Shown in pieces: positions 54,715-64,000 of a stretch of DNA of 64,000 nt. Where the stretch lies: NCBI GenBank assembly GCA_000827265.1, contig KN834763.1, positions 434,001 to 498,000 of the forward strand, given 5' to 3'. This stretch comes from Collybiopsis luxurians FD-317 M1. Its lineage: Eukaryota > Basidiomycota > Agaricomycetes > Agaricales > Omphalotaceae. The first letter of the stretch is position 1, and each line of letters opens with the position of its first letter. The position numbers and the translations under genes were made by a program. The notes under the pieces were generated by a model. That model was not told the origin of the DNA. It ran no database searches and saw only the letters and a program-made list of their open reading frames with translations.

Positions 54715-55429
54715 ATGCAAACTGCTCTCCGTCTGGCACGCCGTAGCGCTTCTATGCGCTCAGCAGCTTCCGTTCGCTGTCTCGCAACGACTGCTAACCC
54801 GGCTCACGTTGCCAGCGCCTCTGCTGCATCCTCTTCTCCCTCGTCTTCAAAAGCCTCTATCGTTTCTCTGTCCAATGTAGAGGCCCAATGGGACCATCTG
54901 AGCGTCGAAGAAAAATCTACAGTGTATCAGCACCTGGAAGAAGTCATGAAGAAGGACTGGAAAGAGCTCTCGTTAGATGAGAAGAAGGCCGGTAAGCTTT
55001 CAGCTTTTCTCGTTCCGGTTTTTGTGTTTCTGACCCAAATGTTAGCGTACTACGTGGCTTTCGGGCCTCATGGACCTCGTGCACCTGTGAGCAAGCCTGG
55101 TGAAAACTTTAAGGTGTTTGCTGGAACGGCTGCTCTTGTCGGTTTCGCTGGTATTCTCTACTTCGCCATCCGTGCTATCAGTAAGTGCTGTTTTCTTATC
55201 TCTTTCATCCACCATCATTTATTCGATTTAAAAGGCCCGCCTCCACCAAAGACCATCAGCAAGGAATGGGAAGAGGCTGCAAACGAACGGGCTCTAGAGC
55301 AGAAGATGAACCCTATCACTGGTGTGTATTTGTTCATTGTTGATACTTCCACAGGTTTCTGACGTGAAATATTACAGGTATTTCGTCAGAAGGCTACACT
55401 GGCAAAGGCTTCGTTACACACAAGTAGAA
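54715..55429 (+). CDS. Cytochrome c oxidase subunit IV (yeast Cox5 homologue), mitochondrial
   Basis: Four exons. The N-terminus is a mitochondrial presequence rich in Arg, Ser and Ala (MQTALRLARRSASMRSAASV). The mature part begins near VSLSNVEAQWDHLSVEEKST and continues YQHLEEVMKKDWKELSLDEK, AYYVAFGPHGPRAP, one membrane helix (FAGTAALVGFAGILYFAIRAI), then PPPKTISKEWEEAANERALE and GISSEGYTGKGFVTHK. The ISxEGYxGKGxV ending is typical of fungal COX IV. The protein is a regulatory subunit of complex IV in the inner membrane. Splice joints at KKA|YYVAF, RAI|SPPPP and ITG|ISSEG are needed to complete the family sequence. Confidence 0.93.
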
Positions 55430-56188
55430 TTAACGTGTTAGAAATCGAAACCGAATTTTTTTTCGCCTCCATTCGTTCAATTCATTGCATCACTTTCGAC
55501 TGCTATAATCTCGCACGCCTTAGGTTTTTTTATTTCTTTATTCCATCCGCCCGTATGAACGTATAGAGATTTTTTGTCGTCTGGATTGTCAGCAACGACT
55601 TGAAGACAAGTGGCCTCGAACCTAGTTCTGGTTCTGGTTTTCGCTGATCCGCCTGCACTGCCCCCTCACAATCTTATGCGGCGTTTCTTGATATGCAAGG
55701 ATCACAGCTTATACCCTATCCTATTAAGTTGGCCCTTTCCTTGTGGGCGAGAAATGTGACAAGGAGTGGAGTCCCAGCACTCCAGGGTGGTTGGAACTCG
55801 AGGCCAGGGTCTTCCTCAGGAGGTTCTATGGGTCCAATATTCACACCTCGAGGCTGGTTTACTGGAATTGAGTGAGCGTGATAGATCTTTGAGAAGCGTA
55901 GAAGTACCCTCGCTATGTCCTGAATTGGCTTAGTGTGAAAATAGCGATGAGTCAGCTTATTACGAGAAAAATGTACAAAAAATTGTCGCTTGGAATTTGC
56001 TCCCCATCTTTTCTTCTTACCACCACTGCTCAGTTTGCTCCGCGTTTGTATGTTATTTTGCTCCTTCCAACTCCCCCCGTTTTTATAACCGTTGTTTTGA
56101 ATAATTTTCAACACTGACATTTTCACATTTCGTTTATAGCTAATCGCACTCTTAACAATCTTCTTAGCAAATTCTCTGCTCAAAAACT
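55430..56188. other. Intergenic, no supported gene
   Basis: This 760-bp gap holds a 60-codon plus-strand frame (55693..55875) and a 155-codon minus-strand frame (55716..56183). They overlap each other and neither has splice support or a family. The last part is T-rich and should contain the promoter of the CCHC protein. Confidence 0.45.
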
Positions 56189-57289
56189 ATGTCTGGTGGA
56201 CGAGGTTGTTTCAACTGTGGTGGATGTGCGTAGTCAAAGTGCTTTTTCATCTTTTCTCCCATTATTATCTCGTATTGTTCATCGCTATCTCTCCTCAACA
56301 TATAAACGAGTCTTCCTTTTCACATCGATTTTACTTTTCCTTTCGTGCTTTGGTTGTCGTTTTGCTGACTTGATACCTTTTTTTTTTCATTCTCTCTGTT
56401 TTGTATTCGATCGCAATCAATCGATGTAAATTGTGCTTTTGTTGTGTCCTTTTTCAGATGGTCACCAAGCTGCAAACTGCCCCAAGGCCGGAACTCCTAC
56501 TTGGTAAATTTCTTATTCGACGACTGTCACCGTCTCTGGAAAGCGTGTTTAATAACCGTTTCAAATTATATAGTTACAACTGTAAGTTCCTGCAGTCAAG
56601 ACTCACTTTTTTGGTGTTCACCCAGTCGTTTCTTCCTTAGGCGGTGGGGAGGGTCACGTCTCGCGTGATTGTACCCAGGAAGCAAAGGCAAAATCTTGCT
56701 ACAAGTGCGGTCAGGAAGGACATATCGTACGTGATCCAAAGATTGGTTGACTTGATTCTTACTTTCCAGCAGTCCAGGGACTGTCCCGAAAATACTACAT
56801 CTGGTGGAGGTTATGGATCTAGCTCTGGCTCTGAGTGTTACCGGTGTGGAAAGACTGGTCATATTGCGCGCGCTTGCCCCGACAACATGTCGGGCGGTGG
56901 AAGCTACGGAGGAGGATTTTCTCAAAAGACTTGGTATGAATGCTATCTGAATCATGGTTGGTGATCTTACAATTGTCATAACGCTTTTCAGCTACACTTG
57001 CGGTGGTGTTGGACATATGAGTCGCGACTGTGTTCAAGGATCAAAGTGCTACAACTGCAATGGCTTTGTCAGTTTTCTCTGCTTCTTTCCTTCCAAGCCT
57101 GAATTGATTGAACCTGTGATGTAGGGTCATATAAGTCGCGATTGCCCTCAACCTCAAAAGAAGGCTTGCTATAGCTGTGGATCTGAAGGGTCAGTCCAGC
57201 CTTTTCTTCTCCATATCCGAACTTACTTTCTTACTCGTTCCAGCCATCTTTCGAGGGACTGTCCCAAGGCTGGCCAGGCTGCCGCTTGA
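56189..57289 (+). CDS. CCHC zinc-knuckle nucleic-acid-binding protein (CNBP/Gis2/Byr3-like)
   Basis: Eight exons give about 175 residues with seven C-x2-C-x4-H-x4-C knuckles: CFNCGGYGHQAANC, CYNCGGEGHVSRDC, CYKCGQEGHISRDC, CYRCGKTGHIARAC, CYTCGGVGHMSRDC, CYNCNGFGHISRDC and CYSCGSEGHLSRDC. A Gly/Ser linker separates knuckles 3 and 4, and another lies between 4 and 5. This is the CNBP/Gis2/Byr3 family, which binds single-stranded nucleic acid and mRNA and affects translation. The first intron is long for this window (232 nt, 56226..56457). One exon is only 8 nt (56574..56581). Every knuckle except the third to fifth cores is interrupted by an intron, so predictions without RNA data may miss knuckles. 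Confidence 0.93.
56574..56581 (+). other. 8-nt microexon in the CCHC protein gene
   Basis: TTACAACT lies between an intron ending ATATAG and one starting GTAAGT. It supplies the Tyr-Asn and parts of both cysteines of the second knuckle (CYNC). Skipping it would shift the frame and destroy the knuckle. Confidence 0.85.
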
Positions 57290-57750
57290 GTATACGAGCT
57301 GTATTTTTGTTACACTTCCTGCTTGATATGATATGAAATGTATCTTCGTTTTTTTGCCGCTCGATGTCTGTGTACGTACCATATACTATCACAGTGCATA
57401 TTCTTGACATACTTATTGTATTATGTATGTATCCAAGTAATTCATGGCACGAATCACAAAGAGTGAGATACTAGTACGGAACATAAGCCATAAAATGACG
57501 TTGGAGGTTTGCGATTGCGCAGTAAGCAAGCTCCGGCCAAGGCATATACAAAATCGGCAGAAAGGCTGGTACTGGTGTATTTCACAGGTTAACTAATAAT
57601 GGTTCCTATCCGCAGCTCCTCTCCCTCTTTTCAGCGATACACCTGGCTGACTTCTTCGGGAACGTTGTTCAAAGGAACGGCAGCGTAGTTGCATATATTT
57701 ACTTCCAACAGATAACTTATAAATATCTGCTGTCTTCTGGCTCCTCTCAG
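57290..57750. other. Intergenic, copy B upstream region
   Basis: About 460 bp between the CCHC stop and copy B of the F-box-like family, both on plus. No repeat or RNA gene is visible. Confidence 0.4.
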
Positions 57751-59040
57751 ATGATCATTGACGAAAAGTGGATGCATCCCCCTCCACCACCTTATCCGCC
57801 CCCTCCTTTCTTTTTCTCTGAAGCGGCTGCTGAGAGTGGTAGCAGTGGCCATAACGGTGTGCTCACCGAACCGACCTTTTCAAATTTACCAGCACATCTA
57901 CTATTGCAGATTGTGTATTCCACATTCCCACAGACAGATGGACGATATGAAGGCGAAGGAAAGATCGAAAGGCAGAGAAGAAACCTTTACTGGCTGGAGA
58001 CCTCGTTGCGATTGGTTAACAAGGCTCTGTATACTGGCAAGTACCAGTATTCTTTTCACAATTCCGTACCAATTCTTGCTCTAGCTTGCATGCATATTCT
58101 TAGGAGCACCTATTTACCAGCGTACGATTCGTTGATAAGGCCACCATACACGTCCGACCCTTTCTCTTCTTCAATACTACCTGGTTCAACATCAGATTCC
58201 GGGCCCGTACACCGTGAACTGATTACTCTCGATCTCTTCATAGCTCTTCTAGCGCACGAGGACCTCCTTCTGGATGCGACATCGCTGCATCTTCCGCGAG
58301 AAGAAGCATACAAAGATCTCTTCGACATGGTTCAGCCTCGGAGCCGACTTGAAGACATCGTACTTGAAGAAGGGGTAAAGGCTGGTGTGATATACGTCGG
58401 AAATGTGCCTTCTCCGGAAGTAGGACGCCCTGGAGAAACGGGTCTGGAGCCCGTAGTCTCTGCTCGTTCAGCTGTCGTAGGCAGTATGGACCCCCTTCCT
58501 CAACCTGCTGTTGCTTCTGCAAGTCCGGATTCTGCTCAAAGTTCGCCATCTCCTACGAAAGTTTCATTCAATCCGTTTTCCCGCTCTTCATATATCTCTC
58601 TAGCAAAATCCAAGATGCGACGAGCGTCTCATTCGTCTCCCCCCTCTCCATCCACGCCGGGACCTTCCTATAGGACGAATGACAGCGAAAACACTATCCA
58701 TACACCACCTGTGTCGCCCATCGGGAAGACTGCCTCCTCTTCTTCCACTAAACACAGAGTTAAACCTCTTCCCTTTGAAGCGCTAAGTGTCTCATTCTCC
58801 CCACGGAGAGTTGCACTTGTATATACTCCTGTCGCTTTGTTAACCAATGGGGCAGGGCCATACTATGGCAGTACGTTTGGTGCCCTGAGCGTTAGCGTGA
58901 CGGGGCCGACTGCAGCCGGAGGTATGAAGACAAAGAAGATCTTAGTAGAGATCGGTCGCGGGAGGGATGAATCATTGGAGGCGACTGCGAAGAGCTTGAT
59001 TGAAGGTTTGAAGGAAGTGCTTGTTTCTGGATGCGTTTGA
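57751..59040 (+). CDS. F-box-like family protein, copy B (unknown function)
   Basis: The ATG opens MIIDEKWMHPPPPPYPPPP, like copy A. The F-box-like helix reads FSNLPAHLLLQIVYSTFPQ, followed by LYWLETSLRLVNKALYT. I place a 48-nt GC-AG intron at 58037..58084, at the same codon and phase as the GT-AG intron of copy A, giving TACMHILRSTYLPAYDSL and about 413 residues. Without it the frame stays open with 16 extra residues. Then come ITLDLFIALLAHEDLLLDA, YKDLFDMVQPRSRLEDIV, a Ser/Pro-rich loop, PLPFEALSVSFSPRRVALVY and STFGALSVSV, KKILVEIGRGRDESLEATAK. The block order equals that of copy A 11 kb upstream, in the same orientation. Function unknown. Confidence 0.8.
   Translation: MIIDEKWMHPPPPPYPPPPFFFSEAAAESGSSGHNGVLTEPTFSNLPAHLLLQIVYSTFPQTDGRYEGEGKIERQRRNLYWLETSLRLVNKALYTGKYQYSFHNSVPILALACMHILRSTYLPAYDSLIRPPYTSDPFSSSILPGSTSDSGPVHRELITLDLFIALLAHEDLLLDATSLHLPREEAYKDLFDMVQPRSRLEDIVLEEGVKAGVIYVGNVPSPEVGRPGETGLEPVVSARSAVVGSMDPLPQPAVASASPDSAQSSPSPTKVSFNPFSRSSYISLAKSKMRRASHSSPPSPSTPGPSYRTNDSENTIHTPPVSPIGKTASSSSTKHRVKPLPFEALSVSFSPRRVALVYTPVALLTNGAGPYYGSTFGALSVSVTGPTAAGGMKTKKILVEIGRGRDESLEATAKSLIEGLKEVLVSGCV
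58037..58084 (+). other. Probable GC-AG intron in F-box-like copy B
   Basis: The 48-nt segment starts GCAAGT and ends CTCTAG. Copy A has a GT-AG intron at the matching position. Length is a multiple of three, so only RNA or wider comparison can exclude retention. Confidence 0.6.
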
Positions 59041-59301
59041 CGGAGAATGCTCTATGCTTTGAGCCACGATGGTAAGATATATTCTGTTAAAAGTCGATAC
59101 ACGATCCTGTATTCTGTAATTATCTGCTTGTCGCTGTCGGATTCCGGTGTCGACCTGTAATTAGATTGTCACCGCCATCATGATTTTACGGCCCTGCGTG
59201 AGACGGACAAATCACGAATGACAGGGCAGACTCGGGCTTAACCTGAATTCAAAAACCTATTTCAGTTTGCTTCTTCACCCTCTTCCCTTTCTTTTTTTCC
59301 T
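59041..59301. promoter_or_regulatory. Upstream region of membrane protein gene
   Basis: About 260 bp with a pyrimidine-rich tract at 59270-59300 just before the next ATG. Nothing else is visible. Confidence 0.4.
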
Positions 59302-61758
59302 ATGTTTTGCGTTTCCCCCCGTCATGATTCACGAACCGGCCTGTACAATATTGTTTTTTCGCCTTTTTCATTCTTCCTTGCTCTTTTGGCTTCATTAGAT
59401 TCCGTTTCGGCGGCTCCAGCGATGCTCGAACCAAGAGCCGACGCTGACACGGCTTCAGGTTCTTCTGCCACCAAAATTTGGGTTGGTGCTCTTTACTCAC
59501 ATAGCTAAAAATCATGTCTCATTGACGTACGGACAGGTCCCTATTTTAGTGATCGTCGTCGCCTTGCTTTTGCTGCTCATGATTGCAATTAGAAGATGGT
59601 CCAAAACTGGTGGTGCATTACCTCGAGCTCTCTCAAATTTCTCCCGTGCTGCAGCTATCGGTACGGGAGCAATGGCCCCCACAACTGAACTCACGGCTGA
59701 CCAGTTAACCGGGAATAATACTGGCACCGGAACTACAACCAATGCAACGAGCAACAGGCCCCGCAGACCGCGAAGGACACGAAGGACGCCTTCGCAGATT
59801 TCTACTACGTCTCTCCCGGTGTACATGAAGGAGCCAGGGGAACAGGAATTAGTTGTGATTCGGTTAGTCATTCCGAATGTGAAACGCTATCAATAGGTAT
59901 TCATATATCCTACAGCGGCCCTCAGGATATGGAGGATGTACTTATAGAGGGTGAAATGCCAGCCCTGCAAGAAGACGAGTCAACAGATGAAAGGTATTCG
60001 CCTATGCCGGATTCACCGCATGATATGCCTTTACTGGAAGGGGATGATACTGCTGATGTAGCGGACCAATCTTCTGCTGCACTGTTACCTGAAGCTCACG
60101 AAGAACCTCGTACTCGCACCATCAACACGGGAAGCAGACGTAGCACTGATACTAATTCTTTGGTACGCGTCGAAACCAACGTCTCTGAAGAAGTACCAGA
60201 TCCCCGAGGAGCCGCTCCTGCTTATTTCGAGGTGGTTGATTTAGGCGAGGATGATTCCAGGCCCCCCATTCCGCCCACGCCATCTTCACCCCCACTCCCT
60301 GCGCCTGACTCAATGACTTCCGCATCTGCTGGCACAGCCTCGGCCAGATCGTCAAATAGGCGTTCCTTGCGTAACTTGTTTGGTTTGAGTGGAAGTAGAC
60401 CTCCTCTTGCTCCTCCCCCTGGTCTCCCCGTGACTTCTGAATCATCTCACACACGAACTGATTCGGGAGGTGCACTTTCGCTGACCTCAACCCCATCTCG
60501 ACCATCGACTGCCAATCGTGGTCATCGTCCGTCCCAGTCTTCGTCCTCTGCATTCAGTCTCTCAAATCCTCTGAACCGGAAAAAGTCCACTGCTACTCTA
60601 AATTCGAATCACCTGACATCCCCGTCATCTATATCTCTAGCCTCAATTTCCGCCCCCCTCACTCATACTGTCGTCCGTACAGAATTCACTTACCCGAAAG
60701 CAGGGCCGACTCCTGAACAAGTCAAGTTAATCAGCAGTAGAGAGGCGTTCGCGAGATTCGGAATGCCGTACGGGGAAGATGCTATCGCATTTGCTGCCAG
60801 TACACAGGAATTGAATCCACCTCCCGAGTTTGAATCAACTGCGGCAGTTTCAGGATCTAGACTTAGATCGCAGAGCCGTGCGACACAGGCCAGTGCCGCT
60901 AGTGCTGGGGCAGGGGATAACGGGGAGTCTGCTGGCCGCTCAAGTGAAAGTAGCGGGGACAGCAGTGGTACGAATGGGTCCAGCAATCTAGCGGCTCCGG
61001 AAATTCGAGTACATGAGAGTTCCCGACCTGCGACTCCTTCCATTGAACCGGATATATCGGCAACTGCAGAAGAGGCGCCCTCACCCTCTCCGGCTGACGC
61101 TGACGAAGCCAAGGGAGAAAATTCGGAAGCTAATGCTTCGCTTTCCTCTCCAGTTGACCCGATACCGTCTTCTCCTGTTATCGAGACAGGGGCAGCAGAA
61201 TCTCCCAAGAACGATCCAGTGCTATTGTCCCATGTTCGAGCGGAAGTTCCATCGTCTTCGAAGGATAATGAGGGGTCTTCCCTGGATTTCGGCCCTCAAA
61301 CTTCTGCTAAAGAGGTCTCTGGGCCTCCTTCAACGTCTGTATCGCCAACAGTACCTCTAGCTTCCCCTGTATCCCCCCCAATAGCTGTACCAATTCCTTC
61401 ATCTTCTAAACCTCCCCCGAGTTCCTTCCGCAATCCGCCTCCCTCTGAGGGTCCATACGCACCCAGTCTTCGCTCTGAATCCCGTGCTTCTTCATTCAGA
61501 TCCTTTGCTACCGCTAAAGAGTCTGTCACTGACTTGGGCGCTATAGGCAACGCCGACACACATCAGGCGTCAGATTCAGAATATTATTCCGAGCAGGAGT
61601 ATTATTCTGAACAGGAGACTGAGGTAGGAGATGAGGAATCTAGACCTGCAACGCCGACAACGCCCACGAGGTCAACACCTGGGATATTATCGGACCGCCA
61701 TAGTGTTGTTCATCATGCTTTAGAGGCTACAGATGCTACTGTTCGAGCCGCGGCATAG
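59302..61758 (+). CDS. Single-pass membrane protein with long disordered cytosolic tail
   Basis: Three exons (59302..59481, 59537..59862, 59916..61758) give 782 residues. A signal peptide is likely (hydrophobic FSPFSFFLALLASLDSVSA, then APA), followed by a very short outer part, a membrane helix directly after the first splice (VPILVIVVALLLLLMIAI) and a basic stop-transfer (RRWSK). The rest is Ser/Pro/Glu-rich and disordered. One ordered patch is THTVVRTEFTYPKAGPTPEQ with FARFGMPYGEDAIAFA, the likely conserved core. A tyrosine-rich repeat SEYYSEQEYYSEQE lies near the end. I do not recognise the family; similar uncharacterised proteins seem to be typical of Agaricomycetes. Topology suggests a sensor or anchor. 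Confidence 0.8.
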
Positions 61759-62585
61759 GTCAAACTGCCGAGTTCTGGCGCTCCAACTCTTTCTCTTCAT
61801 TGAACTGCTCTTTGCTTTCTGTGCATTGATTATCATGTATCTATTGGCTGCGACACCTACCTGCTTTGTTCATTTTGGGCTTCATCGATATTTCACTGCG
61901 CTAACCTTTGCTTTTCCACATTTTACTACAGGCCGACGACGTTTGTTCCCTGCATTTCTCATTGAATTCCGCGACGTCCTGTACGCCTCTCAGTGTATGT
62001 CTATGCGTGCTACGTTTTCCGCCAACATTAGGTTGGCCATGATTCTTTATCCTTCTTCCATTCCCATTCCCGATGCCACAGTGCTATTCATGTTCACCAT
62101 CCCCGTATCCGTCTCACCATCTCACGCGACACAGCACCACCACTATTCTACTGCCTATACACTCTGTACAATACTCAATCTGGAACATATAGAAGTGCTT
62201 CTAATCCTCATGTTGATTTCCGATCGCCACAAACCTGGCCATTTACGTATCAGCCAGCAGGGTCGTCCTTGCCAGGAGGCGTAAGATTGCGCGTGGCGGC
62301 GGAACAGTACAGATATCCGTCTCTTGGCCTTCACGAAGTTGCGATATCATTAAGAACAATGGTATCCCGTGAGATATTCCATGGAAAGTTTTGTCCGAGT
62401 CTGTGCTTATCTGCATAATCAAGTCGGATGGAACCCAAATTTTCCACTTTCCCAGAAGATAACTTTCATATAGAACAGATACGACTCACGACTTGAAATT
62501 TCAGCTAAGCGTACCTAACATGCATGAGGTAATATAAACTTTGTCTAGTATATAACTTCCCAACGGTAAGAGTCGATATTGAACG
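61759..62585. other. Intergenic, no supported gene
   Basis: About 830 bp. An open frame at 61733-62284 overlaps the previous gene's end and reads as hydrophobic, T-rich untranslated sequence. I see no splice structure, repeats or RNA genes. Confidence 0.45.
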
Positions 62586-63881
62586 ATGGAGTCTCCCCAG
62601 ATTGCACTCTGTAGCTTGGTCGCTGTTATTCTGCTGCTCGCGGGCTATCGGCTACGGCCCTTGGCTGTAGATCGAATCAGTAGACGTCAATTCGTGGACT
62701 ATTTCAAGCTATCTGGAGTTCCTCCCCCCGTCCCTCTTCCTGAGTTCAATGTGGATAAGGCAAAGGCGCGGCCATATCGTCCATTCAGATGGTCGTATCA
62801 CCAGACGATGTGTACGCTACCCTTCGAGCTCAGTATCTCACGTCTCTGACTTACAATTTATTCCCAGCACTGAAGAAGATGGACCCTGACTATTTTGTGG
62901 AACTGGAGTCGACTTATCGCGAGCGTATAGCGCAAAGGAAAGCTCTCTACAAAGAGCATGGAAAGAAGATCATCGATGCACTTCCCGGAAGTGAGCTCGC
63001 ATGCAGAGAGCTTATGGAGATGGTCGTTCAATTTCTTTGCGCGCGCTATCCTAACCAGTTCCAATTGGACAGACGCTCCGGGCTCTTGCACAATCGAATT
63101 TTAAATACTAGCTACAAGTTAGATGAAGAGGATCCTCTCGTTGTCCTTAATGAGAACGTTCCAGAAGATTACCTTTTGACCCTTCCCGATCCCAAAACAG
63201 GGCTCTATACAATGGTGGCGGGTGTTTGTTGTTCGGCTTTGGGATGGAATGTTTCGACCAAGATCGGGAAGCCATTGAAGGACATTCATGACGTGGTACC
63301 AGATTACAAGGAAAAGATGGAGTTTTCAATGGATAGGTGGGCCGTCTAACCACATTCCTCATCCAATTTCATTCATGCACTTAATGCACTTAATTTCATT
63401 GGATTTCACATCTCGCAGGTTTTTTTCCAAGATGCCTTCGGATAAACCGATACAACGAGGCTCATGGGGTCTGGAAATTGGACAACCCCTTTATCTTCAG
63501 CCAGATGATCCCCACTTTGCTTTACGAAATAAGCAAGATCCAAATTTGAGGCTTGAAGATATCTTCTTGCGCGTAGACTGGCAGACACTTCGAAGGTTGC
63601 CGCGATCGGGATCCATTGTATTCAACTTCAAAGCCTTGTTCACGCCATTTACCAGCTTCCAAAATGAGCCGTACATTCCCCATATCGCGTTGAAGGTCCT
63701 CAAAGAAGGAAAAAGAAGCATCTTGGAGTATAAAGGGACATGGCATGTGGAACACAAAGTGATTCCAGCTTTGGAAGAGTGGAGCAGGGAGCAGGAGGAG
63801 AAGGGCTGGGTACCCAAGAATTGGGAAGTCAGGACTCTCGACGAAGACCCATACTTTCCAGGTTGGGAAGAAACCATGTAG
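62586..63881 (+). CDS. DUF3445 protein (haem-dependent oxidative N-demethylase-like)
   Basis: Three exons (62586..62811, 62868..63336, 63419..63881) give 385 residues. An N-terminal hydrophobic anchor (IALCSLVAVILLLAGYRL) precedes the DUF3445 domain: PYRPFRWSYHQTMSLKKMDP, YFVELESTYRERIAQRKALY, YTMVAGVCCSALGWNVSTKI, GKPLKDIHDVVPDYKEKM, RGSWGLEIGQPLYL, DIFLRVDWQTLRRLPRSG and IVFNFKALFTPFT. Bacterial members of this family are haem proteins that demethylate amines; for the fungal branch the substrate is unknown. Conserved His in the domain could be a haem ligand, but I cannot assign it. Splices at TM|SLKKM and MDR|FFSK are required. The protein is complete. Confidence 0.88.
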
Positions 63882-64000
63882 CAATTGTCAGCATATGCAA
63901 TAACTGTGATGACTGGTCTGCGTTCACAGCTGAATGGAACATAGTCTTGTATTTGACTATGGATGCGAATTCTATTATTCGCTTTTACCGTTTTTAGTAC
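63882..64000. other. 3' flank at the window end
   Basis: The last 119 bases follow the DUF3445 stop. No feature is visible. Confidence 0.4.

Noticed and set aside
55716..56183. 155-codon minus-strand frame between COX4 and the CCHC gene
   Set aside because: It overlaps a plus-strand frame, has no splice or family support, and part of it covers the T-rich promoter of the CCHC gene.
61733..62284. 183-codon frame after the membrane protein
   Set aside because: It begins inside the previous coding exon in another frame and has untranslated-region composition.
1..64000. tRNA genes, rRNA genes or CRISPR arrays
   Set aside because: I looked for tRNA B-box-like GGTTCRANNC stretches with matching arms and for regularly spaced direct repeats and found none convincing.

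Overview
The window looks like nuclear DNA of a mushroom-forming basidiomycete (Agaricomycetes). I base this on dense genes on both strands, many spliceosomal introns of about 45-65 nt in nearly every gene, small intergenic gaps, and basidiomycete-type proteins (RTA1-like exporter, expanded BTB proteins, a TKL-like kinase with an HGD catalytic loop). I found no rRNA, tRNA, CRISPR or intact transposon. All gene models below were spliced by hand: exons were joined where GT-AG (or GC-AG) borders restored reading frame and family motifs, and most totals were checked to be divisible by three.

Layout. 0.3-3.5 kb (-): a disordered RD/proline-rich protein. 4.3-5.9 kb (+): a PKA-type AGC kinase. 6.6-10.5 kb (-): a complete Argonaute with the full DEDH catalytic tetrad. 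10.7-12.2 kb (-): the ribosome-biogenesis factor SSF1/Peter Pan, divergent over 87 bp from a GBF1/Gea-type ARF exchange factor (12.3-17.8 kb, +). 18.3-19.4 kb (-): cytochrome b561-domain protein. 19.8-21.6 kb (-): atypical extended SDR. 22.2-23.6 kb (-): 3-hydroxyisobutyrate dehydrogenase, divergent from the splicing factor CWC24 (23.9-25.0 kb, +). 25.4-26.3 kb (+): ribosomal protein eL15. 26.7-29.6 kb: two BTB paralogues head to head. A gene-poor 2.6 kb stretch follows. 32.3-34.8 kb (+): F-box-like protein. 36.2-37.6 kb (-): C2-domain protein, divergent from a UPF1/NAM7-like SF1 helicase (37.8-40.7 kb, +). 41-42 kb (+): metallophosphoesterase. 42.1-46.2 kb (+): FACT subunit SPT16. 46.5-48.0 kb and 57.8-59.0 kb (+): two copies of an unrecognised F-box-like family. 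48.2-50.3 kb (+): RNA polymerase III subunit RPC82. 50.5-52.8 kb (+): TKL-like kinase. 53.2-54.5 kb (+): RTA1-like membrane protein. 54.7-55.4 kb (+): COX subunit IV. 56.2-57.3 kb (+): seven-knuckle CCHC zinc-finger protein. 59.3-61.8 kb (+): single-pass membrane protein. 62.6-63.9 kb (+): DUF3445 protein.

Most genes are housekeeping (ribosome synthesis, transcription, splicing, secretion, respiration, valine breakdown) and do not form a cluster. The most interesting signals concern gene architecture: several microexons of 3-12 nt, three GC-AG introns that all start GCAAGT, a paralogue-specific 258-nt intron carrying nested inverted repeats, a 4-nt coding first exon, and CACGTG boxes upstream of eL15, SSF1 and the PKA-type kinase. 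The Argonaute is the clearest sign of a nucleic-acid-guided defence or regulation pathway. The helicase may touch RNA biology too, but nothing in the sequence ties the two together.
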